The position numbers and the translations under genes were made by a program. A stretch of 64,000 nt of DNA from Rhodovastum atsumiense. Lineage in GTDB: Bacteria; Pseudomonadota; Alphaproteobacteria; Acetobacterales; Acetobacteraceae. The stretch lies in NCBI RefSeq assembly GCF_937425535.1, contig NZ_OW485601.1, forward strand, positions 5,439,501 to 5,503,500, written 5' to 3'. Under the pieces are notes generated by a model. That model did no database searches. It saw only the letters and a list, made by a program, of their open reading frames with translations, and was not told where the DNA came from. Positions 33,648-43,082 of the stretch are shown here, one piece after another. Each line of letters opens with the position of its first letter. Within the stretch, counting starts at the first letter, position 1.

Positions 33648-35714
33648 TCAGGCAGGCACCGCCGCGGTGAGACGGCCATGGTGGCGGTGCTGCTTCATCG
33701 CCAGCACGAGTTCATGCATCACCTTGTCCACATCGGTGCCGGTCACCACGCCATCGCCCGGGGCAAGGCTCATTTTCTTCAGGATCTCCGCGCCCTCGCC
33801 AAGCGCGGCGACCGGCTTGCCATGGGCGAAGCTCTCCAGCACGAAATGCAGTGCCTGCCCCATGCCGGCGAGCGCCGTGGCCGCCGCGCCACCAGGAATC
33901 ACCACGGCGTCGTACAGCACCGAGGGCGCGTTGGGGGCCGGCCGGTCCACCGGCAAAGCGCTGCCATCCGCTGCCTTCACGCTGCCGGCAACGGCCGCGA
34001 TCACCTCGGTCTTCGCCCCTTCCTGGTGCAGCCGCGTCTGTACCGCGCCTAGCTGGGTGGCATCGACGCCCTCGGCCGCCAGGATCGCGACCTTGCGTCC
34101 CCGGATGCTGTCGGCAGGCCGGTCCATGCTGAGCGCGGGCGAGGCCTGTTGATGCGGTTGGCTGCGGCGCGTGCTCTGGATGGTCAGGCCTGTCTTCTCC
34201 GCCACCCTGGCAGCGAGATCATCGGCGACATTCACCAGCAATTCGTCAAGCACACGCTGCTTGACCGCGACGGTGCCGACCATGTTCAGCTCGAAGCTGA
34301 AGGCATCGACGATATGGTCCTTCTCCCAGGGCGACATGCTGTTCCAGAACAGGGTCGCCTGGCTGAAATGATCGGCGAAACTCTCACTGCGCACCCGTAG
34401 TTTCTGGCCCGAGACCGGCTGGGCATAGGTCCGGAACGCCGCCATGGCATCGGGGGAATGCGCGGGACAGCCGCCGGCAAGAGAGTTCGGAAAATAGGAG
34501 ACGCGGCCACGGTCGATACGATGTCGCAGCTTGCCGTCACGCTGGTTGTTGCTCATGGCCGACACCGGCCGGTTGATCGGCAGCTCGGCGAAGTTCACGC
34601 CGAGCCGGCTGATCTGGGTGTCGAGATAGGAGAACAGCCGCCCCTGCAGCAGCGGATCGTCGGAGAAGTCGATGCCGGGCACGACATGCGCCGGGCAGAA
34701 CGCCACTTGCTCGGTTTCGGCGAAGAAATTGTCAGGGTTGCGGTCCAGCACCAGCCGCCCGACGCGCCGCACCGGCACATCTTCTTCCGGAATGATCTTG
34801 GTCGGATCGAGCAGGTCGAAGGGGAATTTGCCGGCATCCGCCTCCGCCACCACCTGCAGGCCGAGTTCCCATTCCGGGAAGTCGCCGTCCTCGATCGCTT
34901 CCCAGAGGTCGCGGCGATTGAAGTCGGGATCCTTGCCGGCGATCTTCTGCGCCTCGTCCCACAACAGGGAATGCACGCCCTTGCGCGGCTTCCAGTGGAA
35001 CTTGACGAAATGCGCCTGGCCCTGGGCGTTGACCAGGCGGAAGCTGTGGATGCCGAAGCCTTCCATCATGGCGAAGCTGCGCGGCAGCGCCCGGTCGGAC
35101 ATCACCCACATCAGCATGTGCGTGCTCTCCGGCGTGAGCGAGACGAAATCCCAGAACGTGTCATGCGCGGAGGCCGCCTGCGGGATCTCGTTGTGCGGCT
35201 CCGGCTTCACCGCGTGGATGACGTCGGGGAACTTGATGGCATCCTGGATGAAGAAAACGGGAATGTTGTTGCCGACCAGATCCCAGACGCCTTCGTCGGT
35301 GTAGAACTTCACCGCGAAGCCGCGCACATCGCGCGGCGTGTCGGCCGATCCGCGCGATCCCGCCACCGTCGAGAAGCGCACGAAGACCGGCGTACGCTTC
35401 GCCGGGTCGCGGAACAGCGAAGCCATGGTCAGGTCGGAAAGATCCTCGGTGACCTGGAAATAGCCATGGGCGGCGGCACCGCGGGCATGCACGACGCGCT
35501 CGGGGATGCGCTCGTGGTCGAAATGCGTGATCTTCTCACGGAAGTGGAAATCCTCGAGCAGGCTCGGCCCGCGTGCGCCGGCACGCAGCGTGTTCTGGTC
35601 GTCGGCGAGCCGCAGTCCCTGGTTGGTCGTCAGGTGGGGGCCGGGATCCTGCGTCGCGCGCGCAAGATCCTGATCCTTGGCGGCCGGTGCGGCCGTCTGC
35701 CGGGCCTCGTCCAT
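33648..35714 (-). CDS. katE: large-subunit monofunctional catalase (HPII type)
   Basis: A 688-residue heme enzyme that turns H2O2 into water and oxygen. The catalase core (about 40-510) includes [15 protein letters not shown] with the distal His, [20 protein letters not shown] and, near the proximal heme Tyr, [10 protein letters not shown]. The C-terminal flavodoxin/DJ-1-like domain (about 540-685; [32 protein letters not shown]) is a mark of the large clade II form. GGGGGGAG precedes ATG 35714. It lies 103 bases behind the ABC transporter binding protein on the same strand but is probably a separate unit. Length is close to other alphaproteobacterial KatE proteins. Confidence 0.96.
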   Translation of the reverse strand: MDEARQTAAPAAKDQDLARATQDPGPHLTTNQGLRLADDQNTLRAGARGPSLLEDFHFREKITHFDHERIPERVVHARGAAAHGYFQVTEDLSDLTMASLFRDPAKRTPVFVRFSTVAGSRGSADTPRDVRGFAVKFYTDEGVWDLVGNNIPVFFIQDAIKFPDVIHAVKPEPHNEIPQAASAHDTFWDFVSLTPESTHMLMWVMSDRALPRSFAMMEGFGIHSFRLVNAQGQAHFVKFHWKPRKGVHSLLWDEAQKIAGKDPDFNRRDLWEAIEDGDFPEWELGLQVVAEADAGKFPFDLLDPTKIIPEEDVPVRRVGRLVLDRNPDNFFAETEQVAFCPAHVVPGIDFSDDPLLQGRLFSYLDTQISRLGVNFAELPINRPVSAMSNNQRDGKLRHRIDRGRVSYFPNSLAGGCPAHSPDAMAAFRTYAQPVSGQKLRVRSESFADHFSQATLFWNSMSPWEKDHIVDAFSFELNMVGTVAVKQRVLDELLVNVADDLAARVAEKTGLTIQSTRRSQPHQQASPALSMDRPADSIRGRKVAILAAEGVDATQLGAVQTRLHQEGAKTEVIAAVAGSVKAADGSALPVDRPAPNAPSVLYDAVVIPGGAAATALAGMGQALHFVLESFAHGKPVAALGEGAEILKKMSLAPGDGVVTGTDVDKVMHELVLAMKQHRHHGRLTAAVPA

Positions 35715-35817
35715 GTGCTCCCCCCTTCGCCTTGCCCCGATGCTGCAGGCGGGGGAACGGTGAATGAACGGGGATGGTTCCGGCTTATCCGCCCCCCGGC
35801 GCGCAGACCCGCGGCGG

Positions 35818-36777
35818 TCAGGTGGCCTCGAACAGCGCCGCCCGCAGGTCAACCGGACGCGGGCACATCCGGTTTTCGATCAGGAAGGCCATGTCACGTT
35901 CCAGCGATTCCAGGTCGGCCGGCGTCAGCCTCGTGTGGAACTCCGCCCAGGAATAGAGCGTGCGCCCATCCTCCAGGCTGAAGCCATTGGCCTTGCAGGC
36001 GATGCGGATGGCGGCATCGGGATCGGCGGCGACGAAGGCGACCGCCTCGGCCTGGGCCTGCTGGTAGAGCCGCACCAGATCCGGCCGCTGTGCCACCAGA
36101 TCGGCCCGTGCGCAGGTGATCGTCACCGGCTGCAGCAATCCCGGCCGCGTTGGCACTTCCCGCGCGCCCTGCCGCTGCGCCGCCAGGATCAGGTCCGCGG
36201 CCAGCACCGCCGCGTCCACCTGGCCCGATTGCAGCGCCGCGAGCGAGACCGGCAACTGCATGTCGAGGAAGGCGACGTCGCCGATGGAGAGCCCCGCGTC
36301 CTGCAACGCCGCGATCAGGTACTGGTGCAGCGCGGTGCCCTTGACCCCGGCGACGGTCCGGCCCTTGAGGTCGGCCACCCGGGTGATCCGCGGATCGCGC
36401 GTCAGGATGGCGGCAAGCTTGCGGTTGCGCGCGACGGCGCCGGTGATGCGCAGCGGATTGCCGTTGGCCAGCGCCATGATCACCGAGGCCGGGTTCATCA
36501 CCGCGCCGATGTCGAGCGATCCCGCCGCCAGGGCCTGCGCCTGCAGCACGCCCGAGGTGATGTCGTGCCAGACCACCTCGAAGCCGAGCGGTCGCAGCCG
36601 CTGCTCCAGCAACTGGCGCTCGCGCATGACGATCTGCGGCACGTTGAAGGGCTGGCGCACATAGGAGACGTTGAACGCCTGGGCCGCCCGCCCCGGACGG
36701 CGCAGGCCGGACAGGCTGGCCACGCCGAGTCCGACCATCAGGCCACGACGCGACAGGACGTGCGGGAAAGCGTTCAT
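35818..36777 (-). CDS. ABC transporter substrate-binding protein, NitT/TauT/SsuA-like
   Basis: A 319-residue periplasmic binding protein. The N-terminus (SRRGLMVGLGVASLSGL) is a Tat-like signal with an RR pair. The mature part starts near AQAFNVSYVRQPF and has the SsuA/TauA/ThiY-type pattern SGVLQAQALAAGSLDIGAVM, LKGRTVAGVKGTALH and LQSGQVDAAVLAADL. Such proteins bind sulfonates, nitrate, pyrimidines or other small anions, and the ligand cannot be told here. Its ATG overlaps the ATPase stop by four bases (ATGA). It is the last gene of a run that begins with a HydE-type radical SAM gene. Confidence 0.88.
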   Translation of the reverse strand: MNAFPHVLSRRGLMVGLGVASLSGLRRPGRAAQAFNVSYVRQPFNVPQIVMRERQLLEQRLRPLGFEVVWHDITSGVLQAQALAAGSLDIGAVMNPASVIMALANGNPLRITGAVARNRKLAAILTRDPRITRVADLKGRTVAGVKGTALHQYLIAALQDAGLSIGDVAFLDMQLPVSLAALQSGQVDAAVLAADLILAAQRQGAREVPTRPGLLQPVTITCARADLVAQRPDLVRLYQQAQAEAVAFVAADPDAAIRIACKANGFSLEDGRTLYSWAEFHTRLTPADLESLERDMAFLIENRMCPRPVDLRAALFEAT

Positions 36778-37601
36778 CTTTCGGGTTCTCCGATCTGTTC
36801 GGACAGCGTTCGGGCCGGTGGCGGCGCGGCGCCGCGGGTCGCCCGGGCCAGGCTCTCCAGCACCAGCGCCTCGATCCGGCCGGCGACGTCCGGACCGAGC
36901 GGCGGACCGCCCGGCGGCGAGCGCACCAGGACACTGGCGGCGATGCGGCCACCGGCGAGCACCGACACCCGGTCGGCGAGCCGCACCGCCTCGGCGAAGT
37001 CGTGCGTCACCAGCACCGTGGTCGGCGCGACCCGGCCGCGCAGCCGGGCGATCTCGTCCTGCATCTGCCGCCGCGTCAGCGCATCCAGCGCCCCGAGCGG
37101 CTCGTCCATCAGCAGCAGCTCGGGTTCGCGCATCAGCGCCCGCGCCAGCGCCACGCGCTGCGCCATGCCGCCCGAAAGCTGCCCCGGCCGCAGCCTCGCG
37201 CAATCGTCGAGCCCCACCAGGGCCAGCACCGCCGCGATGCGCCGGTCTTCCTCCGGACGCGACAGGCGGAAGCGCCGCAGCGCCAGGCGCAGATTTTCGG
37301 CGACGCTCGCCCAGGGCAGCAGCAGGTGCTCCTGGAACACCATCCCGAGGCGGGGCCATGCGCCGCCGGGCGGGGCCGGCCGGAAGGTCACGCGCCCGCC
37401 ATCCGGCCGGTCCAGCCCGGCGATCAGCCGCAGCAGCGTGGTCTTGCCGCAGCCGCTGTAGCCGAGGATGGCGTGGAACTCGCCGGGGGCAATGACCAGA
37501 TCCAACCCGTCCAGCACCTGCACGGGCGCCCCATCCGGCCGGACGAAGCCGCGGCGCAGGCCCGACAGCTCAACTTCCAGCAAGGCCGGGTCCGTTCGCA
37601 T
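36774..37601 (-). CDS. ABC transporter ATP-binding protein, NitT/TauT type
   Basis: A 275-residue ATPase that drives the importer. Walker A GYSGCGKTTLL near residue 48, Q-loop GMVFQEHLLLPW, signature LSGGMAQRVALARALM and Walker B LLLMDEPLGALD, with the switch His in VLVTHDFAEAV, are all intact. The phrase LLPWASVAENL is typical of SsuB/TauB-like subunits. Its start lies inside the permease gene (32-base overlap) and its stop overlaps the binding protein start, so the three subunits are made together. Confidence 0.94.
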   Translation of the reverse strand: MRTDPALLEVELSGLRRGFVRPDGAPVQVLDGLDLVIAPGEFHAILGYSGCGKTTLLRLIAGLDRPDGGRVTFRPAPPGGAWPRLGMVFQEHLLLPWASVAENLRLALRRFRLSRPEEDRRIAAVLALVGLDDCARLRPGQLSGGMAQRVALARALMREPELLLMDEPLGALDALTRRQMQDEIARLRGRVAPTTVLVTHDFAEAVRLADRVSVLAGGRIAASVLVRSPPGGPPLGPDVAGRIEALVLESLARATRGAAPPPARTLSEQIGEPER

Positions 37602-38364
37602 TGCCGACCGTTATACGTGCCAGCAAAACGAACAGCCAGTCGGCCAGGAAGCCGAGCGTGCCGATCACCAGGATCGCCGCATAGACGATGTCGCTGCGGG
37701 CCAGCGTCTGCGCGTCCATCACCAGATAGCCGAGCCCGACCGAGGTCGCGATCAGCTCAGCCCCGACCAGCGCCCGCCAGCAATTGCTGAAGGCAAGCCG
37801 CAGCCCGGCGAGGAAGGTTGGCAGCGCCGCCGGCAGGATGATGAAGCGCACCCGCTCCGCGCCGGTGAGCTGCAGCGTGCGCGCCATTTCCAGCAGTTGC
37901 GGCCGCACCGAATCGAGCCCCGCCATGGTGTTGAGCAGGATCGGGAAGAAGCTCGCCAGCACGATGACGGTCCACTTCACCGCTTCCCCCAGCCCGAACC
38001 ACAGCACCAGCAGCGGCACCAGCGCCAGCGGCGGGGTGGCACGCAGGAAATCGAGGGGAAAGCGCAGGCAGCGCGCCAGCAGCGCCGAGCGGCGCAACGC
38101 CACCGCCAGCGGCACCGCCAGCGCCACCGCCAGCACGAAGCCGACCGCGACACGCTGCGCGCTTGCCAGCACGTGCCGCCCAAGCTCACCCGAGCCCGCC
38201 AGCTCGATCCCGGCGGCGAGCACAGCGGAGGGCGCGGGCAGCAGGAAGGCGTTCACGGCCCCCAGCCGCGCGGCGATTTCCCAGGCGGCCAGCAGGCCCA
38301 GCGGCAGCGCGGCCCCGGCCAGCAGGTGCCCCGATGCCCGGCGCATGGGGCTCCCGCGCCTCAC
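37570..38364 (-). CDS. ABC transporter permease, NitT/TauT type
   Basis: A 264-residue membrane subunit with five to six helices. The coupling loop that contacts the ATPase appears as NCWRALVGAELIATSVGLGY, preceded by LPAALPTFLAGLRLAF, matching the BPD_transp_1 EAA motif of SsuC/TauC. The start is GTG 38364, which overlaps the hydE stop as GTGA; ATG 38346 is an alternative six codons later. The overlap puts the importer under direct translational coupling to the radical SAM gene. Confidence 0.92.
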   Translation of the reverse strand: MRRGSPMRRASGHLLAGAALPLGLLAAWEIAARLGAVNAFLLPAPSAVLAAGIELAGSGELGRHVLASAQRVAVGFVLAVALAVPLAVALRRSALLARCLRFPLDFLRATPPLALVPLLVLWFGLGEAVKWTVIVLASFFPILLNTMAGLDSVRPQLLEMARTLQLTGAERVRFIILPAALPTFLAGLRLAFSNCWRALVGAELIATSVGLGYLVMDAQTLARSDIVYAAILVIGTLGFLADWLFVLLARITVGNANGPGLAGS

Positions 38365-39401
38365 CCGGCGAGCGCCTCCACCGGGCGCTTGCGCGAATGG
38401 CCCGGCCCGTCATCGACGCTGCGTCCGAGCATCTCCAGCCGCCCGACGATGCACAGGGCGCATTGCCCGCCGGTCTCGTCCACGCAGGGCTTGTCGGGAT
38501 AGAGCATGTAGTCGCGGCGGTATTTGCCGGGCGTGCTGTTCGGCATGAACACGTTGGCCCCGCGCTGCAGCGCGAGGTCGCGGCCGGGCGGGTTGGTGAA
38601 CACCGCATCGAAGGCCGTGGTCGCCGGGATATGCGCGTCCGGATTGGCGAGGCGCAGCGCCGCCAGGGCGACGAAATGCATGTCGGGATCGTCGGCATAG
38701 GCGTTGGACGCCCCGCCAAGCGGGGTTTCCGGGTGCGGGATGAACGGGCCGATGCCGATCATGTCCAGATCGAGCTCGCGGCACAGCAGGATGTTGCGCG
38801 CCAGCACCTCGGGCGTCTCGCCGGGCACACCGATCATGAAGCCGCTGCCGACCTGCACCCCGAGCGCACGCAGCGCGTGCAGGCAGTCCAGCCGCTCGGC
38901 CAGCGAGCAATCGGGGTGGATGCGCGCGAACAGCGCCGGATCGCTGGTCTCGAAACGCAGCAGGTAGCGGTCCATGCCGCATTCCCGCCAGTACGCATAG
39001 ACCTCGTGCGGCCGGTTGCCGACCGACAGCGTCACCGCAAGCGAGGTCTCGGCCTTGATGCGCCGGACCAGCTCGCCCAATCGCCGGTCGCCCGCGGGCG
39101 ATGATGCCTCGCCCGACTGCAGGACGATGGTGCCCTGGCGCCAGCCTTCCATCCGGCGGGCGACCTCCATCACCTCGTCCGCCTCCATGCGGTAGCGGTT
39201 GATGGCGCGGTTGGAGACGCGGATACCGCAATAGAGGCAGTCATTGGCGCAGATATTGGAGAACTCGACGATGCCGCGCAGGTGCACCGCCTCGCCCATG
39301 CGCTCGCGCCGCAGCGCGTCGGCGCGGGCGAACAGCGCGGCGCGCTCCGGACCACGGGCCCGCAGCGCCGTCAGGACCTCGTCCACTGCCTGCAGTTCCA
39401 T
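38361..39401 (-). CDS. hydE: HydE-type radical SAM protein
   Basis: A 346-residue radical SAM enzyme. In [FeFe]-hydrogenase makers HydE helps to build the diiron subcluster. The SAM cluster is Cys51/Cys55/Cys58 in ICANDCLYC, a CX3CX2C. Further HydE marks are IVLQSGEASS, RYLLRFETSDP, GSGFMIGVPG, DMIGIGPFIPHPETPL and IPATTAF. Cys306, Cys314 and Cys317 near the C-terminus have the CX7CX2C spacing of the second cluster known in Thermotoga HydE. BioB has a different start motif, and PylB is nearest otherwise. GGAG precedes ATG 39401. No hydF, hydG or hydrogenase gene is in the window. Its stop overlaps an ABC permease start. Confidence 0.87.
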   Translation of the reverse strand: MELQAVDEVLTALRARGPERAALFARADALRRERMGEAVHLRGIVEFSNICANDCLYCGIRVSNRAINRYRMEADEVMEVARRMEGWRQGTIVLQSGEASSPAGDRRLGELVRRIKAETSLAVTLSVGNRPHEVYAYWRECGMDRYLLRFETSDPALFARIHPDCSLAERLDCLHALRALGVQVGSGFMIGVPGETPEVLARNILLCRELDLDMIGIGPFIPHPETPLGGASNAYADDPDMHFVALAALRLANPDAHIPATTAFDAVFTNPPGRDLALQRGANVFMPNSTPGKYRRDYMLYPDKPCVDETGGQCALCIVGRLEMLGRSVDDGPGHSRKRPVEALAG

Positions 39402-39471
39402 GCCGTCTCCTTGCCTGGCCACCGGCCGCAGGATAACGGGGCGGCAGGGGGCAGGCCAGCAGGGCGAGGTA

Positions 39472-39626
39472 GCGGGGCGTTGCCCCGCGCCCCACCAGGA
39501 GGCTTTGCCTCCTGGACCTCCACCAAGGGCCATAGGCCCTTGGATCCCATTTTTGCCGCGCAGCGCGATTGGGGTGCAGGGGCCTTGTGGCCCCTGCCGG
39601 GTCAAGGGCAGAGCCCTGGCCTTTCT
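39472..39626. repeat. multi-hairpin interspersed repeat, copy B
   Basis: Read on the minus strand it aligns with copy A from end to end. Hairpins: AGGGCtctGCCCT, GCAGGGGCCacaAGGCCCCTGC (imperfect centre), CGCGCtGCGCG, CCAAGGGCCtaTGGCCCTTGG, AGGAGGCaaaGCCTCCT and GGGGCaacGCCCC. In the second stem, A-to-G on one arm is matched by T-to-C on the other relative to copy A. It lies directly behind the stop codon of the 1151-residue oxidoreductase and before hydE, so it probably ends or trims that mRNA. Confidence 0.85.
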
Positions 39627-42600
39627 TTACTCCGCCGCCAGTGCCGGCCGGGCGTTCAGCTTGCGCAGGGCGCGGTCGATCCACAGCTTGGTCAGCTTCT
39701 CCGGCAGGCTGTTCTGCCGCAGTCGCTCGTTCAGGGCCGGGAAGTCCACCCGGTCGAGCGGCTGGTCCTGGTTGAAGCAGGAGAAGATGACGGTCCGCTC
39801 CCCGGTCTCGGGGTCGATCTGCGGCTGCAGGCACTGCGCGCAGACTTCCTTCATCATGCACTGCATCGGCGAGTTGATGCTGCCGATCGCGGTGTGGCCC
39901 GGCTTCAGGTAGGGTTGCAGCACGCCTTTCCGGGCGACGCCGACCGCCTGCATCATCCGGTCGGAGCCGATGACGATCAGGTGCTCGGCCTCGTTCAGCG
40001 GCACCGCCTGTTCGCCCAGCCGCCCGGCGCCATAGGCCGCCATCGCCTGCACGATGTTGCCAACGAAGCTGCGGTCCTGCGGGCGGGCCGGGGTGAAGCC
40101 GGGGGCCTCGTCGCAGCACCAGACGATCACGTCGGCGGCGCGCTCGATTTCCTCGATCTTGTAGCGGTCGCGCATCGCCTTGTAGCCGGCGAAGTAGATC
40201 ACCCGGCTGCCGGCGGCGCGCAGCGCGGCGCCGATCGAGAACAGCACGGCGTTGCCCAGGCCGCCGCCGACCAGGGCGACGGTGCTGTTGGCGTGGATCT
40301 CGGTCGGCGTGCCGGTCGGGCCCATCAGCACCACGTTCTGGCCGGGCTGCAGCGTGGCGCAGAGATCGGAGCTGCCGCCCATCTCCAGCGCGATCACCGA
40401 GATCAGGCCGCGGTCCTTGTCGGTCCAGGCCCCGGTCATGGCCAGGCCTTCCATGGTCAGCAGGGTCGGCGGCAGGCCCGGCTCCTCCAGGCGCTGCGAG
40501 GCCATCTCGTAGTTCTGCAGCCGGTAGAACTGGCCGGGGCGGAAGGAGCGGGAGGCGGCGGGTGCGCGCAGCACCACTTCCACGATGTTCGGGGTCAGCC
40601 GGTTCACCGCGTGCACGCTGGCCTGCAGCGTGTCGCGGCACTGCGCGATCAGCTCGGCGCCGGAGAGGGAGGAGGCGGGATCGCGCCCGGCCAGCACCTG
40701 GCTGACCAGCGGATAGCCGCGCTTGGCGCTGCCCATGGCCTTGACCACGTTGCCGAAGAAGCTCGGGTGCAGGTCGCCGAAGAAGCTGATGAAGCGGCCT
40801 TCCTCGGTGCGGTGCATCAGGATGTGGTTGTCGTCGGGCTTGGCCAGCGAGCGCACCGGCGTCACCGGGTTGCCGGCCTCGTCCACCGCCTGGAAATACT
40901 TGCCGTCCAGCCGGATCCGCCCGTCCTCGCGCGCGAGCACGGTGTTGGGCTGGGTGCCGGCGGCGACCAGCACGGCGCGGGCGGGCAGCACCACCTCGGT
41001 GCCGTCGGCCCTGGTGCAGCGCAGTGCCGCGGCGTGGCCGAAGCGGTCGACCTCGACGGCGAGCGGGGCAAGCCCGGCGGCGAAGTGCACGCCCTCGGCC
41101 AGGGCGTGCGCCACTTCTTCATGGTTGAGCGTGTAGGACGGGCTGTCGGTCAGCTTGCGGCGATAGGCGACGGTGGCGCCACCCCAGGAATCCAGCAGCG
41201 GCGCGAAGCGCGGCGCGCGGCCTTCGGCGGCGGCGGCCTCGCGCTCGGCGCGGAGTGCCGCGGCGTGGGCCAGGAATTCCTCGGCGACCCCGGTTTCTTC
41301 CTCGGTCCAGGCGGCGCGCACCGCCTGCTCGCCGCGCTCGGCGACCAGCACGCCGTAGCGGGTGGCGAATTTCTCCACCTGCCGCACGTAGTAGGCCAGG
41401 CTCTCGGTGGCGGTGTCGACCGCGGTCAGGCCGCCGCCGATCACCACCACCGGCATGCGGATCTGCAGGTTGGCGATCGACGACATCTTGGCCGCCCCGG
41501 TGAGCTGCAGGCCCATCAGGAAGTCGCTGGCCTGGCGCACGCCGCGGGCGAGGCCGTTGGGCATGTCGATCACGGTCGGCCGGCCGGCGCCCATGCACAG
41601 CGCGACGTGGTCGAAACCCATCGTCCAGGCGTCGTCGATCGACAGCGTGGCGCCGCCGCCGAAGCGCACGCCGCCGAAGGCGGCGAACTGGGCGCGGCGC
41701 TCCAGCAGGATGCGGATCAGCTTGAGGTAGTTCTTGTTCCAGCGGACGGTGATGCCGTACTCGGCGACGCCGCCGAAGCCGGCCATCACGCGGTCATCGA
41801 GGTTCTCGAACAGCGTGGCGGCGTCGCGCACCGGGGCGTTCGGGTCGATCCCCAGCGGCTCCAGCTTCAGCCCGTCGATGGCGACCACGGTATGGCCGTC
41901 GTTCATCAGGTGGTGCGCCAGGGTGAACCCGGCCGGGCCGAGCCCGACCACCAGCACCTTGCGCCCCGAATCCGGCAGCGGCAGCGGCCGGCGGATGTCC
42001 AGCGGGTTCCAGCGCGTCAGCAGCGCGTAGATCTCGAAGCCCCAGGGCAGCGACAGCACGTCCTTGAGGATGGAGGTCTCGGCCTGCGGGATGTCGACCG
42101 CGTCCTGCTTCTGGTAGATGCAGGCCTTCATGCAGTCGTTGCAGATGCGGTGGCCGGTGGCCGCCATCATCGGGTTGTCGACGGCGATGGTGGCGAAGGC
42201 GCCGAGCACCGAGCCCTGCGCGCGCAGGGTGTGCATCTCGCTGATCTTCTCTTCCAGCGGGCAGCCGGCGAGGGTCACCCCGAACACCGACTTCTGGAAG
42301 GCGCCGGTCTTGCGGTCCTTCAGGCCCTTGCTGCAGGAATCCTTGCCCTGGGTGTGGCACCAGATGCAGTAGTTCATCTGGTCCAGCGCCTGCGTGCCGG
42401 TCATGCCGTGGTCGGTCAGCGCGAAGCCGTCGCGGGCGCGCCATTCCTGCTGCGGCAGGCAGTGCATGGTGACACCGTGGCGCTCCACGGTCTTCAGTGG
42501 TACCAGGTTCTGCGGATCGACCTTGTGCGGCACGCCGAACAGGGTGCCGCCGGCATGGAAGGCGCGGCCTTCCGACGTCAGCGTCGCCCAGGCGGCGTAG

Positions 42601-43082
42601 CGCAGGGCGGTGTCGAGCCATTCGGTGCGCTGGTTGCGCTCCCAGGCCTCGACATGGGTGGCGAAGGCGATCTCGGTCAGCGCCTCGCCCATCATCTGCT
42701 CGAGCTCGGCGCGCAGGGCGGCGCCGTCGAAGCCGGCGGGATCGGCGTATTTCTTGACCGCCTGGCGCTGTACGAAAAGCCGCTTGCAGGCATGCACCGG
42801 ATCGAGCCGCTTCGTGCGCGCCACCACCGCGTCGAGCGCGTCCTCGATGCCGAACAACTCGGCGACGAATCCGTCCAGGATCGGCCCGAGGCTGGTGATC
42901 AGGTGGCTCTCAGCGAGGCGGTCGAGCGCGTCGGGGGCGGCGCGGGCGGTCAGCAGGCGCTCATGCAGGGCAGGGTCCTGCGCCGCGACCTCCTGCAGGA
43001 AGCGCTTGTCGAGCGCGATCAGGCCATCGCGCGTGGCGAGCGAGGCGAAGGTCGCGCCGAAGCCCAGGGTTGAAGCGTCCAT
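39627..43082 (-). CDS. 1151-residue FAD / iron-sulfur oxidoreductase, Nfn/GltD-PyrK-like fusion
   Basis: A very large cytoplasmic flavoprotein. An N-terminal part (about 1-360) carries cysteine groups: CIWCHTQGKDSC, CPLEEK and CNDCMKAC, probable iron-sulfur ligands. A GltD/DPYD-like FAD-NAD(P) module follows, with VVGLGPAGFTLAHHL near 375 and VVVIGGGLTAVDTATE near 545. The C-terminal third is a ferredoxin-reductase/PyrK-like module: FRPGQFYRLQNYE, ALVGGGLGNAVL near 935 and CMMKEVCAQC with a fourth Cys in FSCFNQD near 1070-1100. This order equals NfnB plus NfnA joined in one chain, with an extra N-terminal domain. The electron donors and acceptors are unknown. It is upstream of hydE on the same strand. 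Confidence 0.75.
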   Translation of the reverse strand: MDASTLGFGATFASLATRDGLIALDKRFLQEVAAQDPALHERLLTARAAPDALDRLAESHLITSLGPILDGFVAELFGIEDALDAVVARTKRLDPVHACKRLFVQRQAVKKYADPAGFDGAALRAELEQMMGEALTEIAFATHVEAWERNQRTEWLDTALRYAAWATLTSEGRAFHAGGTLFGVPHKVDPQNLVPLKTVERHGVTMHCLPQQEWRARDGFALTDHGMTGTQALDQMNYCIWCHTQGKDSCSKGLKDRKTGAFQKSVFGVTLAGCPLEEKISEMHTLRAQGSVLGAFATIAVDNPMMAATGHRICNDCMKACIYQKQDAVDIPQAETSILKDVLSLPWGFEIYALLTRWNPLDIRRPLPLPDSGRKVLVVGLGPAGFTLAHHLMNDGHTVVAIDGLKLEPLGIDPNAPVRDAATLFENLDDRVMAGFGGVAEYGITVRWNKNYLKLIRILLERRAQFAAFGGVRFGGGATLSIDDAWTMGFDHVALCMGAGRPTVIDMPNGLARGVRQASDFLMGLQLTGAAKMSSIANLQIRMPVVVIGGGLTAVDTATESLAYYVRQVEKFATRYGVLVAERGEQAVRAAWTEEETGVAEEFLAHAAALRAEREAAAAEGRAPRFAPLLDSWGGATVAYRRKLTDSPSYTLNHEEVAHALAEGVHFAAGLAPLAVEVDRFGHAAALRCTRADGTEVVLPARAVLVAAGTQPNTVLAREDGRIRLDGKYFQAVDEAGNPVTPVRSLAKPDDNHILMHRTEEGRFISFFGDLHPSFFGNVVKAMGSAKRGYPLVSQVLAGRDPASSLSGAELIAQCRDTLQASVHAVNRLTPNIVEVVLRAPAASRSFRPGQFYRLQNYEMASQRLEEPGLPPTLLTMEGLAMTGAWTDKDRGLISVIALEMGGSSDLCATLQPGQNVVLMGPTGTPTEIHANSTVALVGGGLGNAVLFSIGAALRAAGSRVIYFAGYKAMRDRYKIEEIERAADVIVWCCDEAPGFTPARPQDRSFVGNIVQAMAAYGAGRLGEQAVPLNEAEHLIVIGSDRMMQAVGVARKGVLQPYLKPGHTAIGSINSPMQCMMKEVCAQCLQPQIDPETGERTVIFSCFNQDQPLDRVDFPALNERLRQNSLPEKLTKLWIDRALRKLNARPALAAE

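Noticed and set aside
38361-39401. Reading the radical SAM gene as biotin synthase (bioB)
   Set aside because: The cluster motif is ICANDCLYC and not the BioB CxxxCxYC context with its upstream Gly/Pro pattern, and the IPHPETPL and C-terminal CX7CX2C blocks are those of HydE. No other bio gene is adjacent.
39282-43073. A 1263-codon open frame on the plus strand opposite the large oxidoreductase gene
   Set aside because: It is a mirror of the minus-strand gene caused by high GC. Its translation is rich in His, Gly, Gln and Arg with no domains, while the minus strand carries clear FAD and iron-sulfur motifs.
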